A DNA stretch of 64,000 nucleotides from the NCBI RefSeq assembly GCF_042850985.1, contig NZ_AP031415.1, forward strand, positions 1,674,001-1,738,000. The letters run 5' to 3'. The position numbers were made by a program, and so were the translations under genes. Shown one piece after another: positions 56,224 through 63,887 of this stretch (the first letter of the stretch is position 1; each line of letters opens with the position of its first letter). Source of the stretch: Allocoprobacillus sp002160865 (GTDB lineage Bacteria; Bacillota_I; Bacilli_A; Erysipelotrichales; Coprobacillaceae). A model generated the notes under the pieces. The model saw only the letters and a list, made by a program, of their open reading frames with translations, had not been told where the DNA came from and searched no databases.

Positions 56224-57699
56224 CTACTTCAAAAGAATTTCACCGTTACTTTCAATAATCTCTTTATAACGGTAATAAGAGTTTTTAATATGACGTTCTA
56301 ATGTCCCATGACCATCATTAAAACGATCAACATAAACAAATCCATAACGTTTTCTCATTTCACCTGTTCCAGCTGAAACAACGTCAATAGGTCCCCAATA
56401 CAAATATCCCATCACTTCTACACCATCTAATATGGCTTCATGAACATAATGTAAATGATCTTCTACATATTTCATTCTAAAAGCATCATCAATATGTCCA
56501 TTTTCATCAAGCGTTTCATCCAAACCAATCCCATTTTCAACAATAAATAATGGTAAATGATAACGATCATATAAAACATTCAAAATATAACGTATTCCTT
56601 TAGGATCAATAGGCCATGACCAAGGTTTTGGTGAACATCCTTCCAAATAAGGATTTTCCTTACCAGTGATTCCTCCAGTATCTCCACCATTCGCATAATC
56701 CTGATCATATGTTGAAGAACGATAATAACTCAATGAAAAGAATTCCACTGTATTTTCTTTCATTAATTGAAGTTCATCATCATTCATGACTGGTTGAAAA
56801 TGATGTTCACGCCAGACACGTTTGACATAACCTGGAATTTCTCCAAAACAGAAGGCATCACCAAAATAGAAATTAGCCATTCTGACTGTATCATATGCTC
56901 CCCATACATTATCTGGATTACAATTGTAAGGATATGTTGCGACAGAAGATGATGTCAACATACATCCTACCTTTGCCTGAGGATCAATATCATGACAAAG
57001 TTTCACTGTCCATGCATTGGCAACACAAATATGATAATAAGCCTGCCATTTATCTTCAAATGTTGTTGACCCAATAGGATCATCTGGATTTTCTGGGTGT
57101 AATGTCAATACACCTCCTGCCACTAATGGATTACGCATCATATTATTGACTTCATTGAATGTTAGCCAGTATTTAACTTTCCCTTTATAACGCTGAAATA
57201 CTGTTGTGACATAACGTTTCCAAAAATCAATTAAACGATGATCACTCCATCCACCATACTCTGTAAGAAGATGTAACGGTGTTTCATAGTGACTTAAAGT
57301 GATAACAGGTTCCATATGTAATTCAAGCATTTTATCAATCAAACGATCATAAAATTCCAGCCCTTTTTCATTAGGTGTGTCTTCATCTCCATTAGGAAAA
57401 ATTCTTCCCCACGCAATTGAAGTTCTAAAACAATTGAATCCCATTCCAGCCATCAATTCAAGATCTTCTTCATAACGATGATAAAAATCAATTGCCTCAT
57501 GGCTTAAGTAAACTTTTTTTGGATCTAAGCACATCTCATATTTTTGTAAATCCTTATTCCACTTTATACCGGGATCCTTAGACCCAATACCAACCATCAC
57601 ATCTGTAACATTAGGGGCTTTTCCATCTTCCAGCCATGCACCTTCACACTGATTGGCTGCAACAGCGCCACCCCATAAGAAATTTTTAGGAAAACTCAT
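56224..57699 (-). CDS. GH1 6-phospho-beta-glucosidase
   Basis: 491 residues. FPKNFLWGGAVAANQCEGAW start, acid/base Glu in WLTFNEVNNM (about 180), nucleophile Glu in LFIVENGIGLDE (about 383) and the C-terminal loop EMRKRYGFVYVD, whose Lys and Tyr contact the substrate phosphate in 6-phospho enzymes. It cleaves phosphorylated cellobiose or aryl-glucosides taken up by a PTS. No PTS permease or antiterminator gene is beside it here. AGGAGGTAATG is the start context. Confidence 0.93.
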   Translation of the reverse strand: MSFPKNFLWGGAVAANQCEGAWLEDGKAPNVTDVMVGIGSKDPGIKWNKDLQKYEMCLDPKKVYLSHEAIDFYHRYEEDLELMAGMGFNCFRTSIAWGRIFPNGDEDTPNEKGLEFYDRLIDKMLELHMEPVITLSHYETPLHLLTEYGGWSDHRLIDFWKRYVTTVFQRYKGKVKYWLTFNEVNNMMRNPLVAGGVLTLHPENPDDPIGSTTFEDKWQAYYHICVANAWTVKLCHDIDPQAKVGCMLTSSSVATYPYNCNPDNVWGAYDTVRMANFYFGDAFCFGEIPGYVKRVWREHHFQPVMNDDELQLMKENTVEFFSLSYYRSSTYDQDYANGGDTGGITGKENPYLEGCSPKPWSWPIDPKGIRYILNVLYDRYHLPLFIVENGIGLDETLDENGHIDDAFRMKYVEDHLHYVHEAILDGVEVMGYLYWGPIDVVSAGTGEMRKRYGFVYVDRFNDGHGTLERHIKNSYYRYKEIIESNGEILLK

Positions 57700-57787
57700 T
57701 TTTTCATTACCTCCTTGTTATAATTATTGTACTCCTTTTTTGATAGAGATGATAAAAATTTCAAAAAATGAAATATAATGATAATAT

Positions 57788-57812
57788 AAAAAAGCCGATA
57801 AAATCGACTTTT
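57788..57812 (-). terminator. Terminator after map
   Basis: Minus-strand AAGTCGAT...ATCGGCTT with TTTTTTATA; one G-T pair. It touches the map stop codon. Confidence 0.7.
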
Positions 57813-58680
57813 ACATAGATAAAATTTCCACTCCAGTTTCTGTAATCAATATTGTATGTTCCCATTGTGCTGATAAAGAGCCATCATCAGTATATGCACT
57901 CCAGCCATTAGGACCAATATGAATATAACGTTTTCCAGCATTGATCATAGGTTCAATCGTAATCACCATTCCCGGAACAAGCAGTGTTGTCGGATAATGC
58001 GGATCAAAATGAAGAACATAAGGATCTTCATGCATGGATAACCCTACACCATGTCCACAAAATTCTCGAACAACAGAAAAACCATGTTGATGCGCATGAG
58101 TTTCAATTGCCCTTCCAATATCACTAATCGTAGATTTAAAAGGGCGAATAGATTCAATTCCCTTATATAGACATTCTCTTGTCACTTCCACAAGTTGTCT
58201 TGCTTCTTCACTGACATCTCCAATCATAAACATACGTGAGGCATCCGCATAATACCCCTTATAACAAGACGTTGCATCAACATTAATAATATCTCCCTCT
58301 TTTAAAACAACCTGAGCATCAGGAATACCATGACACACTACATCATTAATAGAAGTACAAATACTTTTAGGATACCCTTCATAATGGAGATCAGCAGACG
58401 ATGCATCATGTGCTTTTAAATATTCTACAGTCATATCATCTATCTCCTGTGTTGTCATTCCAGCTTTTATATGACTTTCTATATAATCCAGCAACCCATT
58501 ATTAATCACTGCAGCCTGTTTAATTCCTTCAATTTGTTTATCATTTTTAATCATCTTATGTTGAGGAATAACATATCCCTGCCGTTTTAAATAACGTAAT
58601 CTTTCATCAAACCTCTGATGACATTTTTTATATTTTTGATGACTTCCACACCAACATTCATCATTACCTAATCTTTTCAT
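57811..58680 (-). CDS. map: Type I methionine aminopeptidase with N-terminal SEC-C zinc motif
   Basis: 289 residues. The first 30 residues hold a SEC-C motif (ECWCGSHQKYKKCH: CxC...CH, zinc), linked to a complete MAP domain. Metal ligands: DVTSCYKGYYADASRMF region (Asp, Asp), FCGHGVGLSMHEDP (His), TIEPMINAG (Glu) and WEHTILITE (Glu). It removes the initiator methionine from nascent chains; the zinc motif probably docks it to the ribosome. Confidence 0.94.
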   Translation of the reverse strand: MKRLGNDECWCGSHQKYKKCHQRFDERLRYLKRQGYVIPQHKMIKNDKQIEGIKQAAVINNGLLDYIESHIKAGMTTQEIDDMTVEYLKAHDASSADLHYEGYPKSICTSINDVVCHGIPDAQVVLKEGDIINVDATSCYKGYYADASRMFMIGDVSEEARQLVEVTRECLYKGIESIRPFKSTISDIGRAIETHAHQHGFSVVREFCGHGVGLSMHEDPYVLHFDPHYPTTLLVPGMVITIEPMINAGKRYIHIGPNGWSAYTDDGSLSAQWEHTILITETGVEILSM

Positions 58681-58714
58681 ATAATCCTTCTTTCGTTAAA
58701 TACTACTAACGAAT

Positions 58715-58743
58715 AGTTTAAACCTCTTTCTATCACTTGTAAA
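58715..58743 (-). promoter_or_regulatory. map promoter
   Basis: Minus-strand -35 TTTACA (58738-58743), 17-bp spacer and -10 TAAACT (58715-58720). Confidence 0.6.
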
Positions 58744-58753
58744 CAAAATCAAT

Positions 58754-58782
58754 AAAAAAATCAGATATCATCTGATTTTTTT
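58754..58782. terminator. Terminator-like palindrome upstream of map
   Basis: AAAAAAATCAGAT/ATCTGATTTTTTT around ATC. No gene ends nearby in either direction, so it probably ended a gene that has since been lost. Confidence 0.6.
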
Positions 58783-59120
58783 ATTGCCTTAGTGTGTTAA
58801 GAGATTGATTTAATAACATGAGATAGTGAGAATCTGTTTGAAATAAGGCACTCTTTTTATTTAGCTATTGTCAAAAAAGAACTGACAAAGGATGATTGAC
58901 AATAGCCATATTCATTCTAACAAAATCATTAATGATATAAATCATTTTTCTATAAATTTTATCTTAAGATTATGTAAAACAATTGTCGTATCAATGCTGA
59001 TTTTACAAATGAATCCTCACTTATATTTTTTCATCAAAAACATTATCACAATACATATTTCTATGTGTTATATCAAATATGCAAAGAAGTAAATAAAATT
59101 AACAGAAAGAATGAAAAATG
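58783..59120. other. Gene-free AT-rich stretch
   Basis: 338 bp without a credible gene. It holds an 11-bp perfect inverted repeat (see next entry) and otherwise degenerate sequence. Possible open frames lack ribosome-binding sites. Probably eroded mobile-element DNA. Confidence 0.6.
58864..58906. repeat. 11-bp inverted repeat
   Basis: GCTATTGTCAA (58864-58874) and TTGACAATAGC (58896-58906), perfect arms 21 bp apart; no T-run. It could be an RNA hairpin or paired element ends. Confidence 0.7.
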
Positions 59121-59149
59121 TTTACAAAAAAACACATTTGGTGTATTAT
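59121..59149 (+). promoter_or_regulatory. Sigma-A promoter in the tRNA-Lys scar
   Basis: -35 TTTACA (59121-59126), 17-bp spacer and -10 TATTAT (59144-59149), facing the short hairpin RNA and the Abi_2 remnant. Confidence 0.7.
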
Positions 59150-59154
59150 TTGAA

Positions 59155-59203
59155 TGCGTAAAATCTCGAGTTACCCGTGTGAGCTCGAGGCTTTTATTTT
59201 TTA
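59155..59203 (+). ncRNA. Candidate short hairpin RNA (abiF-RNA-like position)
   Basis: About 48 nt from the predicted start to a terminator. CTCGAG (59165-59170) pairs with CTCGAG (59184-59189) around TTACCCGTGTGAG, followed by CTTTTATTTTTT. It ends 7 nt before the start of an Abi_2-like reading frame. A conserved RNA upstream of abiF genes has been described, and the placement fits; sequence agreement was not tested. Confidence 0.45.
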
Positions 59204-59209
59204 AGGAAA

Positions 59210-59314
59210 ATGAACATTATGCATGAATATAAAACATTTGATCAACAGATTGATATATTAAAAAATCGTGGACTAATAATCAATTTAAACACAAAAGCTG
59301 ATGGGACATGCTGA
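59210..59314 (+). pseudogene. N-terminal remnant of an Abi_2 (AbiD/AbiF) abortive-infection protein
   Basis: 34 codons starting MNIMHEYKTFDQQIDILKNR and continuing GLIINLNTKADGTC before a stop. YKTFDQQIDILKNRGLII is the standard N-terminus of Abi_2 proteins (YKTIDEQIEILKSRGL in my memory of the family). Full proteins have about 300 residues with HEPN RNase motifs, which are gone here. TTAAGGA precedes the ATG. The reading frame breaks where integrase-tail sequence begins (about 59289), so a deletion fused the two. Confidence 0.65.
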
Positions 59315-59372
59315 TATTTCCACGACAAGAAAGATATATACGCATCTAAGACAAAAAGAATATGGAAGCTGA
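59289..59372 (+). pseudogene. C-terminal remnant of a tyrosine integrase
   Basis: In the frame of 59301 the codons read TQKLMGHADISTTRKIYTHL and then RQKEYGS before a stop. This is the end of phage/ICE integrases: LGHxxISTT, with the last catalytic histidine and the tyrosine nucleophile in KIYTH. Nothing of the first 90 percent remains, and stop codons lie just upstream in this frame. It lies about 200 bp from tRNA-Lys(CTT), a usual integration target. Confidence 0.75.
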
Positions 59373-59415
59373 TACAAAATTAAACAATTACATAAATAAA
59401 AAAATTAACAAGGAG

Positions 59416-59450
59416 AAGCAGCTAAAAGTTATTAATTAGCTGCTTTTTTT
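59416..59450 (+). terminator. Terminator after the integrase remnant
   Basis: AGCAGCTAA/TTAGCTGCT followed by seven Ts; probably the original integrase-gene terminator. Confidence 0.8.
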
Positions 59451-59522
59451 GACCCTTTAAAAGTCGATAAAAAACACAAAAACTCAGCAAACTTAGATAC
59501 CCATTTTGATGGTTTTATTTAT

Positions 59523-59561
59523 AAAAAAACGAAAAACACTGATAAAATCAACGTTTTTCGT
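59523..59561 (-). terminator. Terminator of tRNA-Lys(CTT)
   Basis: Minus-strand CGAAAAACGTTGAT/ATCAGTGTTTTTCG with one mismatch, followed by TTTTTTTAT. Confidence 0.75.
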
Positions 59562-59572
59562 ATTTCTTCAAA

Positions 59573-59648
59573 TGGTCTCCCCGCACGGGATCGAACCGTG
59601 GACCCTCTGATTAAGAGTCAGATGCTCTGCCAGCTGAGCTACGGAGAG
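59573..59648 (-). tRNA. tRNA-Lys(CTT)
   Basis: 76 nt with encoded CCA. Acceptor CTCTCCG pairs CGGGGAG with one G-T pair; the anticodon loop CTCTTAA gives CTT. Second tRNA-Lys of the window, single gene with its own promoter and terminator, next to integrase debris. Confidence 0.96.
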
Positions 59649-59663
59649 ATAATCGACTTATAT

Positions 59664-59692
59664 ATAATACACTAAAGCTTATAAAAAATCAA
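59664..59692 (-). promoter_or_regulatory. Promoter of tRNA-Lys(CTT)
   Basis: Minus-strand -35 TTGATT (59687-59692), 17-bp spacer and -10 TATTAT (59664-59669). Confidence 0.8.
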
Positions 59693-59755
59693 GATATTTA
59701 AATGGAATATTTACATAATATTTGATATAATGTTACACATAAAGGTGGTGAAATA

Positions 59756-61276
59756 ATGTATAAGCAATCTATTCAAGATATTCAATTAGTAATCATTCCT
59801 TTAGATGGTACTATTTTTAACCTCAATCGATATAGATATAATTACACCCACCATTTTTGTGAAAGTCATCATCTTGATTATTCACTCGATGATTTTTATC
59901 ATCACCTTTGTAATATGTATGAAATGTATAATGATACCCCAGTTGCTAAAATTATGAACGAGGGACTTTATAATGCTAAAATAGAAAGAGAAATGATGCA
60001 GTATCTTACATATAAAGGACTCAAACCTAAAGAAGGATTTTTAGAACTGACAGAATATCTTCGTCAAAAGAATATTCCTATTGCTGTAATATCGACACAT
60101 CGCTATAAAGATGCTATCAAATATTTAGAAATGGCTCATTTAAAACAAAAAGTCGATTATATCATTGGTAGTGATATGGTCAGTATGCCTTTACCTGGTA
60201 AAGAAATGCTTGAAAATGTTTTACAACATTTTCAAATCAAACCTGAAAAAACTTTAGTTATTTCTTCATTTGAAGCTTTAAATAAAGCCAGTTATCAACT
60301 TCATATGAATATCCTTTTTTGTGAAGATTTAAAAGCTGCTAGTAGCTATGAAAAAGAAACATCTTATCAGACATGTCATAATCTTTTTGATGTGTTTAAT
60401 ACTTTATTATTTGATAGATACAATGAAATGGATATGTATTCATCACTTCTAGGAATGCATAAACATATGTCAAAAAAAGAATTAGATTCTGTAAAAAATA
60501 AATGGGAAGAAGATTATCCAAATGATTCACAATTAAATCAGATTGTGAATCAGACTTATGCTTATCATTTAGCTCATTTGAATGAACCTGTTGTCAAAGA
60601 TGGCAGTGTCTATATGCAAAAAACACGTTCCAGAAAAACTTTTCGTTTTGATGATGAAAATGAACCTGATGATACTCCTTCTAAAGAACCAGTAGAAAAC
60701 CTTATTGATCAAGAAGAAAATAAAACGCAGCCTGTACAAAAATCATTTTCTTCTTTAAATTCAAAAGAAGAAGATGAATTAACTGCATTATTATCTCAAA
60801 TTAATCATAAGAAAGATACGGATGTTTTGATTGATGAAAACAATCAAGACCATATTGAAAACGAGGATGAAGATGAATACGATGAAGAAGCATCTTTTTC
60901 ATGGATTGATTTTATTTTTAATTTTATTTATATTATTGCAACTTCATTTTTAATTATTTTTGTAGGTATTATTATTTATATAGCATTACTTCCTCAATTT
61001 GAAAATCCAAACATGTTTTTTCAGATTATTACTGTCATCTTTCAAGGATATTATGCTATGATTGAATCATGTTTTAGAGTTTTCTTTAATAGCTTACATA
61101 CCCTAATTCCTATCATTCCAAATTATCAAGATTACCTCATAAATAATCAAATGTTTTCTTTAGATGGCATACAACTCTTTAATATCTTTATTTTTCAAAT
61201 TATCCTCATGAGTTTTATTAAAATCATTATTTATATTTTAAGGAGAGATTCTGACAATGAAAACCATTCTTCATAA
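59756..61276 (+). CDS. HAD-like protein lacking the nucleophile, fused to an acidic linker and membrane domain
   Basis: 506 residues. Residues 1-200 follow the HAD hydrolase plan, but motif I reads IIPLDGTIFNL instead of FDLDGT, so the nucleophilic Asp is replaced by Pro. Motif II is present in AVISTHRYKDA and a GSDMVS plus LPGKEML region follows. Residues about 285-380 are a hydrophilic, strongly acidic linker. Three hydrophobic helices follow (about 383-412, 420-450, 475-500). Probably a non-catalytic sensor or scaffold. GGTGGTG precedes the ATG. It overlaps the PAP2 gene by 20 nt. Confidence 0.7.
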   Translation: MYKQSIQDIQLVIIPLDGTIFNLNRYRYNYTHHFCESHHLDYSLDDFYHHLCNMYEMYNDTPVAKIMNEGLYNAKIEREMMQYLTYKGLKPKEGFLELTEYLRQKNIPIAVISTHRYKDAIKYLEMAHLKQKVDYIIGSDMVSMPLPGKEMLENVLQHFQIKPEKTLVISSFEALNKASYQLHMNILFCEDLKAASSYEKETSYQTCHNLFDVFNTLLFDRYNEMDMYSSLLGMHKHMSKKELDSVKNKWEEDYPNDSQLNQIVNQTYAYHLAHLNEPVVKDGSVYMQKTRSRKTFRFDDENEPDDTPSKEPVENLIDQEENKTQPVQKSFSSLNSKEEDELTALLSQINHKKDTDVLIDENNQDHIENEDEDEYDEEASFSWIDFIFNFIYIIATSFLIIFVGIIIYIALLPQFENPNMFFQIITVIFQGYYAMIESCFRVFFNSLHTLIPIIPNYQDYLINNQMFSLDGIQLFNIFIFQIILMSFIKIIIYILRRDSDNENHSS

Positions 61277-61778
61277 TATCCATCGCTATGATCTTCGACT
61301 GTCATTTTATATGACTCAGCTTTATCATCACCATATCCTCAATCATTTTATGAAGTGGATCAGTTTTTGTGGTAATTATGGTATGATATGGCTTTTTGTC
61401 GCTTTGATGACTTTCATCAACCCTGCTTCACGTTCAATGTCAATCCATCTTCTCATTGCTTTGATTGCTTCAGCACTGATTGGACAAATTTCTATTAAAT
61501 CACTTGTTCAAAGACATCGCCCCTGCCATTTATATCCTCATATCTCATTGCTTGTTCCAACTCCTCATGATTCTTCTTTCCCTTCCAGTCATACAACTTC
61601 TGCATTTGCATGTAGTACCATTATCTTTCTTTTCTACCCATCTTGGGGTATTCTTGCTTATTTGTTTGCCTTTTTAACAGGAATTTCAAGAATCTATCTC
61701 TTTGTTCATTTTTTAAGTGATGTTATCTGTGGTATGCTTTTAGGTATAGGTATTGGTGTTTTCATTTATTATATTTAG
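61257..61778 (+). CDS. PAP2-family membrane phosphatase
   Basis: 173 residues, about five helices. The three PAP2 motifs are present: KSLVQRHRP (about 81-89), PSSHTTSA (about 111-118) and SRIYLFVHFLSDVICG (about 144-159), including the catalytic histidines. Probable substrates are undecaprenyl-pyrophosphate or phosphatidate at the outer membrane face. Starts inside the last codons of the HAD-like gene after AAGGAGAG, so the two products are translationally coupled. Confidence 0.9.
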   Translation: MKTILHNIHRYDLRLSFYMTQLYHHHILNHFMKWISFCGNYGMIWLFVALMTFINPASRSMSIHLLIALIASALIGQISIKSLVQRHRPCHLYPHISLLVPTPHDSSFPSSHTTSAFACSTIIFLFYPSWGILAYLFAFLTGISRIYLFVHFLSDVICGMLLGIGIGVFIYYI

Positions 61779-61800
61779 AAACCTGCAGGTTTCTTTTTTT
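61778..61800 (+). terminator. Terminator after the PAP2 gene
   Basis: Stem GAAACCTGCAGGTTTC followed by TTTTTTT. Confidence 0.8.
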
Positions 61801-61802
61801 AT

Positions 61803-61829
61803 AAAAAAAGGATCTTTGATCAACAAAAA
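61803..61829 (-). terminator. Terminator after the CPBP gene
   Basis: Minus-strand AGGATTTTTG...GATCCT followed by seven Ts. Confidence 0.65.
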
Positions 61830-61836
61830 TCCTCAA

Positions 61837-62562
61837 TTACAATAAAAGCATACACATAGAAATCATATTGTTCATCATATGAGATAAAATAGGGACATAA
61901 ATATTATTGTTTTTTTCATATAAATAACTTAATACAAATCCCATAAAACAATATGAAAAAATCTGTATCCATTCCGCTGTATTTCCATTAAAGACAGCAC
62001 TCATAATATGAATAAAACCAAATATAAATGATGAAATAAGATGAGCCATTTTGGGATTCCATTCATAAATCCAGCCAAAGACAATACCTCTAAATAACAT
62101 TTCTTCTAAAATAGGTGCTAAAACACAAGAAACAAAAATCATTAAAGCCGGATAAGAAGTTGTAATAGATTCTATAAACTGCTGATTTTCACTTGCCTGA
62201 TTTCCACCTAAAGTCATTGTGATTAAACCACCAATGATTTGACATGCATAGATAAGCAAAACACCTATAATACAACCCTCAATAAGATACTGCTTTAAAT
62301 TCTTTTTAAAATCTCGCCATTGTTCTAGCATGCTATCTTTTAATAACCAACCTGCTAATCCTAATAAAAAGACATCAAAAATCAGATTTAAATAGGCATT
62401 CAGCTGATTATAATCAAATTCCAGTTGAAACTGTATAATAACAAATTTAAATAAAGCACTTAAAATCAATGAACCACAATAAACATAAAGAGGCAATATC
62501 ACAAGCACAAACATCCACTTAGCTTGGGTTGGTACTCTCCTTGTAAAATGTTGATTAAACAT
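61837..62562 (-). CDS. CPBP (CAAX/Abi) intramembrane metalloprotease
   Basis: 241 residues, about seven helices. Active-site motifs EEMLFRG (EExxxR, about 168-174), FGFIHIMSA (FxxxH) and SHMMNNMI (HxxxN/D) are complete. Family members cleave prenylated or peptide substrates in the membrane; some give bacteriocin self-immunity. The ATG at 62562 follows GGAGATG and overlaps the DUF975 gene by 8 nt. Longer in-frame starts (to 62622) would overlap that gene heavily. Confidence 0.88.
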   Translation of the reverse strand: MFNQHFTRRVPTQAKWMFVLVILPLYVYCGSLILSALFKFVIIQFQLEFDYNQLNAYLNLIFDVFLLGLAGWLLKDSMLEQWRDFKKNLKQYLIEGCIIGVLLIYACQIIGGLITMTLGGNQASENQQFIESITTSYPALMIFVSCVLAPILEEMLFRGIVFGWIYEWNPKMAHLISSFIFGFIHIMSAVFNGNTAEWIQIFSYCFMGFVLSYLYEKNNNIYVPILSHMMNNMISMCMLLL

Positions 62563-63427
62563 ATTGGTCATCTCCATTATAAGTATTTGTTTGTTCATAG
62601 CGATGATAAGCCAGTTCTTCAAAGAAAATCGCCTGTGCTAAATGAAAACGAGGTAAATAGCTATAAACGCTGATAACTCCTGCAATAATTGCCGCTATTA
62701 AAGAACCTAAAACAGGTAAAAAAGACAATAGTTCTGCAATAAAACTTTGAATAATAACCATTAAAAAGATCCATCCAAAAAATGAAAGATATAACTTAAA
62801 ATATTCAAAAATATGTCCTTTCATTAAAGAAAATGAAGCTTTCATAGCTTTTAAATTTTTCATATGAAATCTTTCTAATAAATAAGGCACTGCAAAAAGA
62901 TATGAAGATACAAAGAATAAAATAATCAACAATACAAAATAACAGAGTACAAACATTGATAATGTTTGTGGAGAATGTTTGAGAATATATGACAATATAT
63001 AAGCATAATTTCCTGTTAAAAGCATTTCACCAGAAATTCCCTGTAACGACTGTGATAGAAATACACCTATAATCACTAATAAAATATAAGCAACAATAAA
63101 TAAAACAGCCATCATAAATATATTGATTAATATATATGTAGAAAACAATTCTTTAAAACGTTTGAATCCTACAAAAGCATCATCATCTTTTAATGACTGA
63201 GATTGATTTCTTACCATTTTTAATGAACTCACAATATAACCATGTGAAACTGTTAAAAAAGCAATACTCATAACTAAATAAAGTAAACGAGATAATATAT
63301 CTTCTCCAATGTTAAAGATATTTGGAATTAATTCAAGTAAAACAATCATCAACAAAATACGCATATATTGAGTTCTATTCATATTTTGAATTTGACTGGC
63401 TCTTTCTTTTATCATTTTTATATTCAT
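62555..63427 (-). CDS. DUF975-family integral membrane protein
   Basis: 290 residues with about six helices. MNIKMIKERASQIQNMNRTQYMR is the characteristic DUF975 N-terminus. HMKNLKAMKASFSLMKGHIFEYFKLYLSFFGWIFLMVI and C-terminal FHLAQAIFFEELAYHRYE complete the family pattern. The ATG at 63427 follows AAGGAGTG. It is coupled to the CPBP protease gene and 31 bp downstream of the MazF-type gene. Role unknown. Confidence 0.85.
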   Translation of the reverse strand: MNIKMIKERASQIQNMNRTQYMRILLMIVLLELIPNIFNIGEDILSRLLYLVMSIAFLTVSHGYIVSSLKMVRNQSQSLKDDDAFVGFKRFKELFSTYILINIFMMAVLFIVAYILLVIIGVFLSQSLQGISGEMLLTGNYAYILSYILKHSPQTLSMFVLCYFVLLIILFFVSSYLFAVPYLLERFHMKNLKAMKASFSLMKGHIFEYFKLYLSFFGWIFLMVIIQSFIAELLSFLPVLGSLIAAIIAGVISVYSYLPRFHLAQAIFFEELAYHRYEQTNTYNGDDQYV

Positions 63428-63466
63428 TTTTATCACTCCTTAATTTCCAACATTATATCATATCTC

Positions 63467-63799
63467 TTATTTAATGTCTAAACTTGTTTTAATCGCCTGA
63501 TTTACCTTTTCCATAAAAGATTGAGATAAAACTCCTAGACGCTCATCTATTCTTTTTTTATCAATGGTACGTATTTGTTCTAGAAGAATGACAGACTTCT
63601 TTTCTAAAAAAGGTGTTTCAATGATGACATGTGTTGGTAAATCATTTTTAGTCATTCTTGAAGAAATAGGTGCGACGATAACCGTTGTAGAATACTTATT
63701 ACCCTTATTATTCTGTAAAATCAAAACTGGTCTATATCCACCTTGTTCACTACCAATAACTGGTGATAAATCTGCATAATATATTTCTCCCCTATTCAT
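63467..63799 (-). CDS. MazF/EndoA-type mRNA interferase
   Basis: 110 residues. MNRGEIYYADLSPVIGSEQGGYRPVLILQNN, VIVAPISSRMTKNDLPTHV, and ILLEQIRTIDKKRI are the MazF/NdoA/PemK hallmarks, with the catalytic Arg/Thr/Ser set (R24, T48-type, S52-type region) kept. It cuts single-stranded mRNA at short sequences. No antitoxin ORF (MazE/NdoAI type) fits in the 85 bp before it, where in Bacillus the antitoxin gene normally lies. GGAGGAC precedes the ATG. Confidence 0.93.
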   Translation of the reverse strand: MNRGEIYYADLSPVIGSEQGGYRPVLILQNNKGNKYSTTVIVAPISSRMTKNDLPTHVIIETPFLEKKSVILLEQIRTIDKKRIDERLGVLSQSFMEKVNQAIKTSLDIK

Positions 63800-63860
63800 A
63801 TTGTCCTCCTATCATACAAATAATATATGAATAAGATAAGAAAAATATGATGAAATAAAA

Positions 63861-63887
63861 TAAGAATGCACAAAATGGCATTCTTTA
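63861..63887 (-). terminator. Terminator of the gene upstream of mazF
   Basis: Minus-strand GAATGC/GCATTC stem with an AT flank (AAAGAATGC...GCATTCTT) followed by ATTTTATTTC. Confidence 0.6.

Noticed and set aside
58892..59092. 66-codon open frame, plus strand
   Set aside because: No ribosome-binding site, AT-rich low-complexity composition, no recognisable family; treated as non-coding.
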